Source: Pseudomonas mucoides (lineage in GTDB: Bacteria; Pseudomonadota; Gammaproteobacteria; Pseudomonadales; Pseudomonadaceae). Taken from it: DNA of 64,000 bases. A program made the translations under genes and the position numbers. Below, in pieces: positions 1 to 8,263 of this stretch (the first letter of the stretch is position 1; the number at the start of each line of letters is the position of its first letter). The notes under the pieces were generated by a model. The model did no database searches and was not told the DNA's origin. It saw only the letters and a program-made list of their open reading frames with translations. The stretch is taken from contig NZ_JACOPW010000003.1 in NCBI RefSeq assembly GCF_015461845.1, positions 372,001 to 436,000 of the forward strand. Reading direction: 5' to 3'.

Positions 1-1208
1 GGCTTGCCAGCGCCGCCTAGCCAGCCGGACAGCGGGATGACCAGCTCGCGATCCAGGTAACTGAACGCCAGCATGATCGACACCGCCAATACCGAACCCG
101 GCAAGGCATAGCCCAGGTTGGCCAGGCCAATGCCGGAGCGGATCGTTCGGGTCGGTGCGAGGCGCCGGGCAAACGCCAACACCAAGGCAACGCTGACCGT
201 GATCAGCGCCGCCATGCCGCCCAGGTACAAGGTGTGAAGAATCAGTCCGGTGTAACGCTCATCCAGATCGAAACGCCCGCGCAACCAAAACCACACCAGC
301 AGTTGCAGCATCGGGATGACGAACGCACAGGCAAACACCAGGCCGCACCAGCTCATCGCCGCCAGCGCCTTGAAGCCACGCAGGTGATACAGCGCCTTGA
401 CCCGCGGCCGTTCGTTGCTCGCCCGGCTGGCCCCACGAGCACGACGTTCGCCGTACAGCACGACCATCACCACCAGCAGCAACAGGCTGGCCAGTTGGGC
501 GGCGGTGGACAGGCTGAAGAACCCGTACCAGGTTTTGTAAATCGCAGTGGTGAACGTGTCGAAGTTGAACACCGACACTGCACCGAAATCCGCCAGGGTT
601 TCCATCAACGCCAACGCCACCCCCGCGCCGATGGCCGGGCGCGCCATCGGCAAGGCCACTCGCCAGAACGCTTGCCACGGCGACTGGCCGAGCACCCGGG
701 CGGCTTCCATCAAGCCTTTGCCCTGGGCGAGGAACGCCGTACGGGCCAGCAGATAGACGTAGGGATAGAAAACCAGCACCAGCACGACAATGACCCCGCC
801 GGTGGAGCGCACACCCGGCAACCTCAGGCCCGTGCCAAACCACTCGCGCATCAGGGTTTGCACGGGGCCGGCGAAATCCAGCAGGCCGACGAAGACAAAC
901 GCCAGTACGTACGCCGGAATCGCAAACGGCAGCATCAGCGCCCAGTCCAGCCAGCGCCGGCCGGGGAACTCACAGAGACTGGTCAGCCACGCGAGGCTGA
1001 CGCCCAGCAGCGTGACGCCAACCCCGACGCCGACTATCAGGGTCAGGGTGTTGCCCAACAGGCGCGGCATCTGGGTGGCCCAGAGGTGGGACCAGATCTG
1101 TTGATCGATGGTTTGCCAGGACAGCAGTAAAACACTGAGGGGCAACAGGACCAGCGCAGCGATGGCGAAGACCAGGGGATACCAGCGACGTTGGGCGGGG
1201 TGGGCCAA
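1..1208 (-). CDS. Iron(III) ABC transporter permease, FbpB-like (3' end outside window)
   Basis: Inner-membrane permease expected to pass ferric iron from the periplasmic binding protein encoded just upstream (1349-2350) into the cytoplasm. The frame stays open from 1208 to the window edge, about 402 codons; FbpB/AfuB-type fused permeases run to about 540. The translation shows many hydrophobic segments and a typical permease loop (GLMEAARVLGQSPWQAFWRV, about 165 residues in). An in-frame TAG lies just upstream of TTG 1206-1208 and the first ATG is well inside the protein, so I take the TTG as start, with AGAGAA as a weak ribosome site. The ATPase is not visible. The family is clear; the metal is inferred from the binding protein. 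Confidence 0.85.
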   Translation of the reverse strand, partial: MAHPAQRRWYPLVFAIAALVLLPLSVLLLSWQTIDQQIWSHLWATQMPRLLGNTLTLIVGVGVGVTLLGVSLAWLTSLCEFPGRRWLDWALMLPFAIPAYVLAFVFVGLLDFAGPVQTLMREWFGTGLRLPGVRSTGGVIVVLVLVFYPYVYLLARTAFLAQGKGLMEAARVLGQSPWQAFWRVALPMARPAIGAGVALALMETLADFGAVSVFNFDTFTTAIYKTWYGFFSLSTAAQLASLLLLVVMVVLYGERRARGASRASNERPRVKALYHLRGFKALAAMSWCGLVFACAFVIPMLQLLVWFWLRGRFDLDERYTGLILHTLYLGGMAALITVSVALVLAFARRLAPTRTIRSGIGLANLGYALPGSVLAVSIMLAFSYLDRELVIPLSGWLGGAGK

Positions 1209-1231
1209 AGGGGTTCTCTAGAAAATGTTAA

Positions 1232-1337
1232 ATGATTGTGCCCACGCTCTGCGTGGGCACATATTTTGTGACGTTCTGCGTCACGCTTCGACGCGGATCG
1301 TCGGAAGAGGCATTCCCACGCAGAGCGTGGGAACGAT
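1232..1337. repeat. Triple palindrome repeat between iron transporter genes
   Basis: Three short palindromes lie in tandem: GTGCCCACGCTCTGCGTGGGCAC-type at 1238-1260, a GTGACG/CGTCAC hairpin at 1268-1284, and a TTCCCACGC/GCGTGGGAA hairpin at about 1312-1336. The first and last share the CCACGC(A/T)CTGCGTGG core. Such CGTTCCCACGC elements are common intergenic repeats in fluorescent pseudomonads. It sits between the binding-protein and permease genes, where hairpins could lower permease expression relative to the binding protein. Confidence 0.8.
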
Positions 1338-1348
1338 CAGCAGCAATG

Positions 1349-2350
1349 TCAGTTCCAGCCAGCGCGATCCATCATGCGGATTGCTTCGGCCTGACGCTTG
1401 CCGGCCACTTCCACCGGCAGGGTATCGGCCACGAACTTGCCCCACGCCGCCACTTCCTCTGAAGGCGCCACCGCCGGGTTGGCCGGGAATTCCTGGTTCA
1501 CGTCGGCGAAAATCTTCTGCGCCTCAGGAGTGGTCATCCACTCCACCAGTGCCTTGGCCGCTTCCGGGTGCGGCGCGTGTTTGGTCAGGCCGATACCCGA
1601 CAGGTTGACGTGCACACCGCGGTCAGCCTGGTTCGGCCAGAACAGTTTCACGCCCAAATCAGGCTTCTGCTTGTGCAGGCGACCGTAGTAGTAGGTGTTG
1701 ACGATACCGACATCGCATTGACCCGCGTTGATCGCTTCCAGCACTGCGACGTCATCCGAGAACACGTCGGTGGACAGGTTGCTCACCCAACCCTTGAGGA
1801 TTTTCTCGGTTTTTTCGGCGCCGTGGACTTCGATCATGGTGGCGGTCAGGGACTGGTTGTAGACCTTCTTCGCCGTGCGCAGACACAGGCGCCCTTCCCA
1901 GTTCTTGTCGGCCAGTGCTTCGTAGGTGGTCAGTTCACCCGGCTTCACGCGATCCGTGGAGTAAGCGATGGTCCGCGCCCGCAGGCTCAGGCCGGTCCAG
2001 GCGTGGGAGGCAGCGCGGTATTGCAGCGGAATGTTGGTATCGATCACTTGGGAGGTGAATGGCTGCAGGATGCCCATTTGCTCGGCCTGCCAGAGGTTGC
2101 CGGCATCGACCGTCAGCAGCAGGTCGGCGGTGGCGTTCTCACCCTCGGCCTTGATGCGCTGCATCAGCGGCGCTTCCTTGTCGGTGATGAACTTCACCTT
2201 CACCCCGGTCTTGGCGGTGTAGGCGTCGAAGACCGGTTTGATCAGCTCGTCGATACGCGAGGAGTAAACCACCACCTCGTCAGCGGCCTGGGCGGCGGTG
2301 CTGCCAATCAGGGACAGGGCGAGTGCGGTCAGTAGACGCTTCGGCAACAT
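1349..2350 (-). CDS. Periplasmic iron(III)-binding protein of ABC importer
   Basis: Extracellular solute-binding protein of the FbpA/FutA type, 333 aa. Residues 1-22 form a Sec signal peptide with a cut after AQA (22/23). The mature part starts with the family-typical VVVYSSR strand and carries a tyrosine cluster at 220-222 (NTYYYGRL), where this family places iron-ligand tyrosines. It would capture Fe3+ in the periplasm and hand it to the permease downstream (<1-1208), with the palindromic repeat between the two. I looked for a Fur box upstream of 2350 and found no convincing one. Family membership is well supported; iron as ligand is inferred from family and tyrosines. Confidence 0.9.
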   Translation of the reverse strand: MLPKRLLTALALSLIGSTAAQAADEVVVYSSRIDELIKPVFDAYTAKTGVKVKFITDKEAPLMQRIKAEGENATADLLLTVDAGNLWQAEQMGILQPFTSQVIDTNIPLQYRAASHAWTGLSLRARTIAYSTDRVKPGELTTYEALADKNWEGRLCLRTAKKVYNQSLTATMIEVHGAEKTEKILKGWVSNLSTDVFSDDVAVLEAINAGQCDVGIVNTYYYGRLHKQKPDLGVKLFWPNQADRGVHVNLSGIGLTKHAPHPEAAKALVEWMTTPEAQKIFADVNQEFPANPAVAPSEEVAAWGKFVADTLPVEVAGKRQAEAIRMMDRAGWN

Positions 2351-2505
2351 GGGAGCGATCTCTCGATTGAAAAAGTGAGGCCAAATGATAAGGACTCACA
2401 TTTAGCTTCTCAATCAATCAGTTCGTGGAGGAGTTACCAGATGTTGCATCGTCAGAAATCTGCGGCGAATGTGCTCGCGATGAGGCCATAAGCCTCACCC
2501 AATAC

Positions 2506-3729
2506 CTAGGCCTTGGCCAACGCCGGCAAATCCCCGGTCAACCCAAGCGCCTCACGCACAAACAACGCCTTGGCCTCGGGCATCTGCTCAACCATCTTCA
2601 ACCCGGCATTGCGTAACCAGCGCACCGGCAGCGGATCAGCCTGGAACAACCGCTCAAACCCTTCCATCGCCGCCATCAACGCCAGGTTGTGCGGCATGCG
2701 CCGGCGCTCGTAACGGCTCAGCACTTTGACATCCGCCAAGCGTTCACCGCGCTCAAACGCTTGCAGCAGTACTTCGGCCAACACGGCTGCATCGAGGAAA
2801 CCAAGGTTCACGCCCTGCCCGGCCAGCGGGTGAATGGTGTGCGCCGCGTCGCCGATCAATGCCAGGCCTTCGGCCACATAACGCTTGGCGTGACGCTGAC
2901 GCAGCGGCACGCACAGACGCGGGTCGGCGCTGAGCACGGTGCCGAGTCGCCCTTCAAAGGCGCGTTCGAGCTCGCGGCAAAAGCCGTCGTCGTCCAGCGC
3001 CATCAGGCGTTCGGCTTCACTCGGTGTGGTCGACCAGACGATCGAACACCAATCCTGCTGCCCATCACGCTCCAGCGGCAAAAACGCCAGCGGGCCGTTG
3101 TCGGTGAAACGCTGCCAGGCGGTCATTTGATGCGCTTTGGAGCTGCGCACACTGGTGACAATCGCGTGGTGCATATAGTCCCACTCGCGCGTCGCCATGC
3201 CGGTCAGGCGCCGAACGGCCGAGTTGGCGCCGTCCGCCGCAATCACCAACGGTGCGCGCAAGGTGCGGCCGTCCGCCAGGGTCAGCAGCCAGTCATCGCC
3301 CGAGCGACGCATCTGTTCCAGACGCGCATTGGCCAGCATCCCGAGATCGCAGTCGTGCAAACGGTCAAGCAAGGCGTCCTGAACCACTCGGTTCTCGACG
3401 ATGTGCCCAAGCACATCGGCATGCACGCTGGCGGCCGAGAAATGGATCTGCCCGGTGCCGCTGCCATCCCAGACGTGCATGTCGGTGTAGGGGCTGCTGC
3501 GTCGTTTGGCAATGCCGTCCCACACGCCCAGGCGTTCGAGAATCCGCTGGCTGGCCGCCGACAAGGCGCTCACTCGCGGTTCGAACGGTGCCTGGTCATC
3601 GAAGGGTTTGACGCTCAGGGGGCTGCCGTCCAGCAACAGGACTTCCAGCCCGCTGTCCTGCAACGCCAGCGCCAAGGCGCTGCCGACCATTCCGGCCCCG
3701 ACAATCAGCAGATCTGCGCGCATGTCCAT
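2506..3729 (-). CDS. UbiH/UbiF/VisC-family FAD-dependent ubiquinone hydroxylase
   Basis: 407-aa flavoprotein monooxygenase that hydroxylates the benzene ring during ubiquinone synthesis. The dinucleotide-binding motif GAGMVG is at residues 11-16, the second FAD motif VIAADGANSAVRR near 160, and the GDAAHTIHPLAGQGVN flavin/phosphate motif near 290. It is the last gene of the run pepP-ubiH-DUF4442-this gene, only 3 bases after the DUF4442 stop. It is a paralogue of UbiH (4211-5398), so the two should act at different ring positions. Members here are named UbiI (VisC, C5) or UbiF (C6) in databases, and I cannot decide between these from sequence alone. Confidence 0.9.
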   Translation of the reverse strand: MDMRADLLIVGAGMVGSALALALQDSGLEVLLLDGSPLSVKPFDDQAPFEPRVSALSAASQRILERLGVWDGIAKRRSSPYTDMHVWDGSGTGQIHFSAASVHADVLGHIVENRVVQDALLDRLHDCDLGMLANARLEQMRRSGDDWLLTLADGRTLRAPLVIAADGANSAVRRLTGMATREWDYMHHAIVTSVRSSKAHQMTAWQRFTDNGPLAFLPLERDGQQDWCSIVWSTTPSEAERLMALDDDGFCRELERAFEGRLGTVLSADPRLCVPLRQRHAKRYVAEGLALIGDAAHTIHPLAGQGVNLGFLDAAVLAEVLLQAFERGERLADVKVLSRYERRRMPHNLALMAAMEGFERLFQADPLPVRWLRNAGLKMVEQMPEAKALFVREALGLTGDLPALAKA

Positions 3730-3732
3730 GCT

Positions 3733-4218
3733 TTAAACCTGTCTCGCTTGCGGCTTGAGCCGCACGTAAAGGGTTTTTTCGACCCGCGCCACCAAGGTGC
3801 CGGCGCCGTCGTGAATATCGACCTGCAATTGCGGCAGGTACTTTTCGCCGTCGGCCGTTTGCCGACGGATCTCGTCGAGCAAGGTCTCGTCGATGCGGAA
3901 TCTGGCGAACACCGGGCCTTTGCCCGGCGAAATGAAATCGATGTCAGCGGCTTTGTCCCAGACGATGTAACGGTGCCCGAGGTTTTCCATCAGCATCAGC
4001 ATGTAGAACGGGTCGACCATCGAATACAGGCTGCCACCGAACTGGGTGCCGACGTAATTGCGGTTGTACCAGCTCAGGCCCATGGACACCGTGATGTCGC
4101 GAAAGTCATCGCTGATGTGCCGCACCCGAACCCCGGCGCCCATGTACGGCGGGTAAAAGGACATGAACCAACGCATCAACCGCGCCTTGCCGAACCTGCT
4201 CGTCAGCCACTTAAGCAT
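3733..4218 (-). CDS. DUF4442 (hotdog-fold thioesterase-like) protein
   Basis: 161-aa protein. A longer reading from 4290 is possible but lies entirely inside ubiH. ATG 4216-4218 overlaps the ubiH stop by 8 bases (ATGCTTAA), which is why I choose it. The segment YVGTQFGGSLYSMVDPFYMLML resembles the hotdog helix of PaaI/YiiD-like thioesterases, followed by strands with DIDFISPGKGPVFARF. Its position between two ubiquinone hydroxylases suggests a link to quinone or acyl-thioester metabolism, but no substrate can be named. Confidence 0.8.
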   Translation of the reverse strand: MLKWLTSRFGKARLMRWFMSFYPPYMGAGVRVRHISDDFRDITVSMGLSWYNRNYVGTQFGGSLYSMVDPFYMLMLMENLGHRYIVWDKAADIDFISPGKGPVFARFRIDETLLDEIRRQTADGEKYLPQLQVDIHDGAGTLVARVEKTLYVRLKPQARQV

Positions 4219-5398
4219 CGGGGCGTGTACCCAGACCCATGGCCTGCCGGGCGAACCAGCGCTTGGCCGGCGGCAGCAGATCGAGACCAAGCAGGCCGAG
4301 ATTGCGGCCCAGCGACACCAGCGGCTGGGTGCTGCCGAACAATCGGGTGACCTGATCGGAGAAGCCCACCGTCAGGTTTTGATCCAGACGCTGGCGCTCG
4401 CGGTAAGCCTGCAAGGTGGCAAAGTCGCCCGGCCCGTTCTCGCTGGCCAACAAGGCCTCCGCCAAGGCTTGGGCATCACGCAGCGACAGGTTGAAACCCT
4501 GGCCGGCAATCGGGTGCAGGCTGTGAGCCGCATTGCCGAGGATCGCCAGATGTGGACGCACCTGCTCTTCCGCTTCGATCAGCGTCAGCGGGTAAAGATG
4601 ACGTGCGCCAACCTGTTTCAACGTGCCGAGGCGATAACCGAACACACCCTGCAACTCGCTGAGAAAGCTCTTTTCATCCAGTGCGGCCAGCCGCTGCGCG
4701 TCCATACCCAGACGGGTCCAGACCAAGGCGCAGCGGTTGTCCGGCAGCGGCAACAGCGCCATCGGACCGTCGTCGGTGAATCGCTCGAACGCCATGCCGT
4801 TGTGTGCTTCGCTCGGCGTGATATTGGCGATCAGCGCGCTCTGGTTATACGGACGCTTCTTGATGCCGATCCCCAGTTGCTCGCGCAGGCCCGAACGGCC
4901 ACCATCCGCCAGCACCGCGAGGTCGCATTCCAGGGTGGTTTCATCATTGAGGGTCAGGCGGTAACCATCGCTCAGCGGTTCCATGCGCGTGACTTCCGCC
5001 GGGCAACGCCAGGCGACCACGTCCTTGTCCAGACCTTGCCAGAGGCATTGGCCAAGCCAGGCGTTTTCCACCACGTAACCCAACGCAGGAACGCCTTCTT
5101 CCATCGCCGACAATCGTGCGGTGGAAAAGCGTCCACGGTCAGAGACATGAATCTGCTTGATCGGCTCGGCGCGGCGGGAGATTTCCTGCCACACACCCAA
5201 CCGTTGGTAAATCTGTTTGGCGCCATAGGACAGCGCCGAAGAGCGGGCGTCGTAGCTCGGCTGATAAGTATCGCCGGGGGCAAAGGGCTCGATCAGGACG
5301 ATCTTCCAGCCACGCGCTTTAGCCCCGGCCTGCAATGCCAAGGCGAGACTGGCGCCGACCAGGCCGCCACCGATGATTGCCAGATTGACCCGGCTCAT
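4211..5398 (-). CDS. ubiH: 2-octaprenyl-6-methoxyphenol hydroxylase UbiH
   Basis: 395-aa FAD monooxygenase of aerobic ubiquinone synthesis (C1 hydroxylation of the ring). The N-terminal motif GGGLVGASLALAL binds FAD, VLADGGRSGLR is the central motif, and ILGNAAHSLHPIAGQGFN the C-terminal one; the Asn in GNAAH, rather than GDAAH, is the UbiH-type form. Its ATG overlaps the pepP stop by 4 bases, and its own stop overlaps the DUF4442 start by 8, so translation is coupled. Order pepP-ubiH is the same as in E. coli and other pseudomonads, which supports the UbiH name over its paralogue at 2506-3729. Confidence 0.93.
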   Translation of the reverse strand: MSRVNLAIIGGGLVGASLALALQAGAKARGWKIVLIEPFAPGDTYQPSYDARSSALSYGAKQIYQRLGVWQEISRRAEPIKQIHVSDRGRFSTARLSAMEEGVPALGYVVENAWLGQCLWQGLDKDVVAWRCPAEVTRMEPLSDGYRLTLNDETTLECDLAVLADGGRSGLREQLGIGIKKRPYNQSALIANITPSEAHNGMAFERFTDDGPMALLPLPDNRCALVWTRLGMDAQRLAALDEKSFLSELQGVFGYRLGTLKQVGARHLYPLTLIEAEEQVRPHLAILGNAAHSLHPIAGQGFNLSLRDAQALAEALLASENGPGDFATLQAYRERQRLDQNLTVGFSDQVTRLFGSTQPLVSLGRNLGLLGLDLLPPAKRWFARQAMGLGTRPDA

Positions 5399-6729
5399 GC
5401 TGCTTGTGTCCGCGCTTGCGCCATCAGGGCCTCGATGTCGGCGACCGTTTTCGGCACGCCTTTGGTCAATATTTCACAACCGGTCTTGGTCACCACCACG
5501 TCGTCCTCGATGCGTACGCCAATGCCGCGCCATTTCTTCGCCACGTTCTGGTTGTCCGGGGAAATGTAGATCCCCGGCTCCACCGTCAGCGCCATGCCGA
5601 CTTCCAGCACCCGCCATTCACCGCCGACCTTGTACTCGCCGACGTCATGCACATCCATCCCCAGCCAGTGGCCGGCGCGGTGCATGTAAAACGCTTTGTA
5701 GGCTTCGCTGGCGATCAGTTCGTCGACGTCACCCTGCAACAGGCCGAGCTTCACCAGCCCGGTGGTAATCACCCGGACCGTGGCTTCGTGCGCCTGATTC
5801 CAGTGTTTGTTCGGGGCGATTTCGGCGAAGGCGGCTTCTTGCGAGGCCAGTACCAACTCGTAGATCGCTTTCTGTTCCGGCGAATACTTGCCATTGACCG
5901 GCCAGGTGCGGGTGATGTCGCTGGCGTAGCAGTCGATCTCGCAACCGGCGTCGATCAGCACCAGGTCTCCGTCCTTGAGCACCGCGTCATTCTGCTGGTA
6001 ATGCAGGATGCAGCTGTTGCGCCCGGCGGCGACAATTGAACCGTAGGCCGGCATTTTCGCGCCGCCCTTGCGGAACTCGTAATCGAGTTCGGCTTCGAGG
6101 CTGAACTCGTGCAGCCCCACGCGGCTGGCCTGCATCGCGCGGATGTGCGCCTGAGCGGAAATCCGTGCGGCTTCGCGCATCACCTTCACTTCTGCCGCCG
6201 ATTTATACAGGCGCATGTCGTGAAGCAGATGATCCAGGGCAACAAATTCGTTCGGCGGCTGGGCACCGAGGTGCGCTTTAGAGCGGATCACGTTGATCCA
6301 GTCCATCAGGTGCCGGTCGAATTCGGGGTTGCTGCCCATGGCCGAATACACCCGGTCGCGCCCTTCGATCAGGCCCGGCAGGATGTCGTCGATGTCGGTG
6401 ATGGGGAAAGCGTCGTCGGCGCCAAAGTCGCGGATCGCGCCTTCCTGGCCGGCGCGCAAACCATCCCACAGCTCTCGTTCGGCGTTGCGCTCACGGCAGA
6501 ACAGGATGTATTCGCCGTGGGCACGCCCCGGCATCAACACGAGGACCGCTTGAGGCTCGGGAAAGCCGCTCAGGTACTGGAAATCGCTGTCCTGGCGATA
6601 GACGTGCTCGACGTCGCGGTTGCGGATGGCGACCGCGGCGGCGGGCAGGATCGCGATGCTGTTGGGTTCCATCTGCGCCATCAGGGCCTTGCGGCGACGG
6701 CTGTATTCCGATTTCGGGATATGAATCAT
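5395..6729 (-). CDS. pepP: Xaa-Pro aminopeptidase (aminopeptidase P II)
   Basis: 444-aa cytoplasmic metallopeptidase that removes an N-terminal residue preceding proline. The N-terminal AMP_N domain (about 1-170, starting IPKSEYSRRRKAL) is followed by the pita-bread fold. The dimetal ligands are visible in VLIDAGCEIDCYASDITRTW (two Asp), HRAGHWLGMDVHDVG (His) and the Glu residues in LTVEPGIY and GIGVRIEDDVVV. It overlaps ubiH by 4 bases and follows ygfB by 27 bases in the same direction. Length is normal for the family. Confidence 0.95.
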   Translation of the reverse strand: MIHIPKSEYSRRRKALMAQMEPNSIAILPAAAVAIRNRDVEHVYRQDSDFQYLSGFPEPQAVLVLMPGRAHGEYILFCRERNAERELWDGLRAGQEGAIRDFGADDAFPITDIDDILPGLIEGRDRVYSAMGSNPEFDRHLMDWINVIRSKAHLGAQPPNEFVALDHLLHDMRLYKSAAEVKVMREAARISAQAHIRAMQASRVGLHEFSLEAELDYEFRKGGAKMPAYGSIVAAGRNSCILHYQQNDAVLKDGDLVLIDAGCEIDCYASDITRTWPVNGKYSPEQKAIYELVLASQEAAFAEIAPNKHWNQAHEATVRVITTGLVKLGLLQGDVDELIASEAYKAFYMHRAGHWLGMDVHDVGEYKVGGEWRVLEVGMALTVEPGIYISPDNQNVAKKWRGIGVRIEDDVVVTKTGCEILTKGVPKTVADIEALMAQARTQAA

Positions 6730-6756
6730 GGGCAGATGGCTTTTCCTGGCACGCGA

Positions 6757-7317
6757 TTAATGCAACGACGGTTTGGCGGCTGGCGGCACGTCCGCTTTCT
6801 TGGTTTCGGAGAACAGCAGCAGCGGCGCGACGCGCAGGTATTCCATGACTTCCATGTAATCGGTTTCGCCGTCTTCGGACTCTTCCAGGGCATCTTGCAC
6901 CTGAGAAATGGCCGCCAGGTCCTGCAATACTTCGGTGGCTTCAGTGCTGAGTGTGCTGCTGTCCCGGCAGTTCAAGCCGAAACCGCTGAGGAAGCCCTGG
7001 CACCACTCACCCAGTGCGACGGCACGGTCAGTCAGGGGGGCGTCATCGGTCGGCAGCAGCAGAACAACGGTCACGTCGTCGCCGGTCAGCTCGCCCTTGA
7101 CCATCTCCTGCAAGCCGATCAGGGCATTGCGGACATTGTCCTGCGGTTCGCTTTCCAGCAGTTCGGCGGCATCGATCAACCACTCCTCGGCATTGAAGCC
7201 GGCACCGGCGCAACTGCGGCCGAGCAACAGGCCATGCAGTTCGGCAGGCGAGACGTTATGACCGCTGGAGGTCAGCAGTGTGGCGAAGGCTTGGTACGGG
7301 GAATTCTGAATGGTCAT
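6757..7317 (-). CDS. UPF0149 family protein YgfB
   Basis: 186-aa acidic, helical protein of the YgfB/YecA-N family: the start [32 protein letters not shown] and the middle [12 protein letters not shown] are typical. There is no signal peptide. It heads the ygfB-pepP-ubiH run and is divergent from the TIGR02449/zapA/6S RNA run, an arrangement shared with many gammaproteobacteria. P. aeruginosa YgfB has been linked to control of beta-lactamase (AmpC) expression; that role is recalled from the literature, not visible here. Confidence 0.88.
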   Translation of the reverse strand: MTIQNSPYQAFATLLTSSGHNVSPAELHGLLLGRSCAGAGFNAEEWLIDAAELLESEPQDNVRNALIGLQEMVKGELTGDDVTVVLLLPTDDAPLTDRAVALGEWCQGFLSGFGLNCRDSSTLSTEATEVLQDLAAISQVQDALEESEDGETDYMEVMEYLRVAPLLLFSETKKADVPPAAKPSLH

Positions 7318-7444
7318 GGGCAGCTAGGCGCCAGACGGCGCTATGTCTAGAATGAAGGCCTTGTATCCTACATCGACAGACTCGCCAAGACTATTAAAGG
7401 CTGTCCGCCAGCTACCCCCATCAAGCACACATTCAGTGGACACA

Positions 7445-7654
7445 ATGGAAGACACCGACCTGCAAGCGCTGATGGCCAGACTCGAACTGCTAATTAGTCG
7501 AGTCGAGCAACTAAAGAGCCAAAACGGACTCTTACTAGCTCAGGAAAAGACCTGGCGCGAGGAACGCGCGCACCTCATTGAAAAAAACGAAATCGCCCGG
7601 CGTAAGGTTGAATCGATGATTTCGCGCCTCAAGGCCCTGGAGCAAGACTCATGA
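7445..7654 (+). CDS. Small coiled-coil protein, TIGR02449 family
   Basis: 69-aa protein that is almost entirely a predicted coiled coil (leucines in heptad spacing through LQALMARLELLISRVEQLK and onwards to the C-terminus). A longer reading from 7343 adds an unlikely N-terminus; ATG 7445 matches the family, which begins MEDTDLQ. The stop overlaps the zapA start by 4 bases (ATGA), so the two are translationally coupled. The size and partner suggest a ZapB-like role beside ZapA in Z-ring assembly, which is inference from neighbourhood. Confidence 0.85.
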   Translation: MEDTDLQALMARLELLISRVEQLKSQNGLLLAQEKTWREERAHLIEKNEIARRKVESMISRLKALEQDS

Positions 7655-7968
7655 GTTCAAGCAATAGCGTTACCGTGCAGATCCTCGACAAAGAATATTC
7701 GATCATCTGCCCCCAGGAAGAACGCAGCAATCTGGTGAGCGCCGCCCGCTACCTGGATGGCAAAATGCGCGAAATTCGCAGCAGCGGCAAAGTCATCGGT
7801 GCCGACCGCATTGCCGTCATGGCCGCGCTGAATATCACGCACGACTTGTTGCACAAGGAAGAACGCCCGGATGTACAGGCCAGCGGCTCGACTCGCGAAC
7901 AGGTTCGCGACCTGCTGGACCGCGTCGATCTGGTGCTCGCCACCGATCCGGACGTCACCAAGGGCTGA
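7651..7968 (+). CDS. zapA: Cell division protein ZapA
   Basis: 105-aa ZapA, which binds FtsZ and cross-links protofilaments at midcell. The N-terminal half (VTVQILDKEYSIICPQEERS) is the beta-rich head and the C-terminal half is the dimerising coiled coil (VAALNITHDLLH onwards). It overlaps the upstream coiled-coil gene by 4 bases and is followed within about 30 bases by the 6S RNA promoter, the conserved zapA-ssrS-fau order of gammaproteobacteria. Confidence 0.93.
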   Translation: MSSSNSVTVQILDKEYSIICPQEERSNLVSAARYLDGKMREIRSSGKVIGADRIAVMAALNITHDLLHKEERPDVQASGSTREQVRDLLDRVDLVLATDPDVTKG

Positions 7969-7987
7969 AACACGAAACCGCTTGGGG

Positions 7988-7993
7988 TATACT
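7988..7993 (+). promoter_or_regulatory. -10 box of 6S RNA promoter
   Basis: TATACT lies 6-7 bases before the expected 5' end of 6S RNA, just after zapA. It is a near-perfect sigma-70 -10 hexamer; no good -35 is evident in the GAAACC area upstream. Confidence 0.6.
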
Positions 7994-7998
7994 CGCTT

Positions 7999-8180
7999 CA
8001 CTCCCTGGGGTGCTTGCCAGTTGACCACGTCCCTGAGCCGATTCGCACTACCCTGGAGGCTGCACGTTGGGCTGGTGTGCATGTCCGCTAGACGGAAAGC
8101 CTTAAAGCCTACTGCATCTTCCACCTTGAACTTTCGGGTTCAAGGGCTAAGTCAGCAGCGGTTCATCCGGGGAGCCTGAT
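7999..8180 (+). ncRNA. ssrS: 6S RNA (ssrS)
   Basis: Regulatory RNA that mimics an open promoter and sequesters sigma-70 RNA polymerase in stationary phase. It is recognised by position between zapA and the 5-formyl-THF cyclo-ligase gene and by conserved blocks: GTCCCTGAGCCGATT near the 5' side, GGAGGCTGC(A/G)CGTTGG in the middle, and the CCTTGAACTTTCGGGTTCAAGG hairpin at about 8124-8148, with 5' and 3' ends able to pair. The 5' end follows the TATACT box; the 3' end is approximate and precedes a strong terminator at 8187-8221. Confidence 0.85.
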
Positions 8181-8186
8181 TTCAGT

Positions 8187-8221
8187 CCGATGCCGGTTTA
8201 AATACCGGCATCGGCTTTTTT
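8187..8221 (+). terminator. Rho-independent terminator after 6S RNA
   Basis: A 10-bp stem CCGATGCCGG/CCGGCATCGG (8187-8196 with 8205-8214) is followed by CTTTTTT. It would end 6S transcription before the downstream cyclo-ligase gene. Confidence 0.85.
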
Positions 8222-8263
8222 ACGGGTACGCTTTACGTATTCGTCCTGTCGAAGCCTGAATCC

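Noticed and set aside
2351..2410. Possible Fur box upstream of the iron-binding protein
   Set aside because: AAATGATAAGGACTC has only a TGATAA half-site. The other half does not fit the 19-bp consensus.
4219..4290. Longer N-terminus for the DUF4442 protein (start 4290)
   Set aside because: The 24 extra residues lie inside ubiH and are Arg/Pro/Cys-rich. The ATG overlapping the ubiH stop is better.
2689..4350. 553-codon plus-strand frame opposite the ubiquinone hydroxylase genes
   Set aside because: It runs antisense to two clear FAD enzymes, is His/Gln/Arg-rich without domains, and has no ribosome site; it is a GC-rich shadow.
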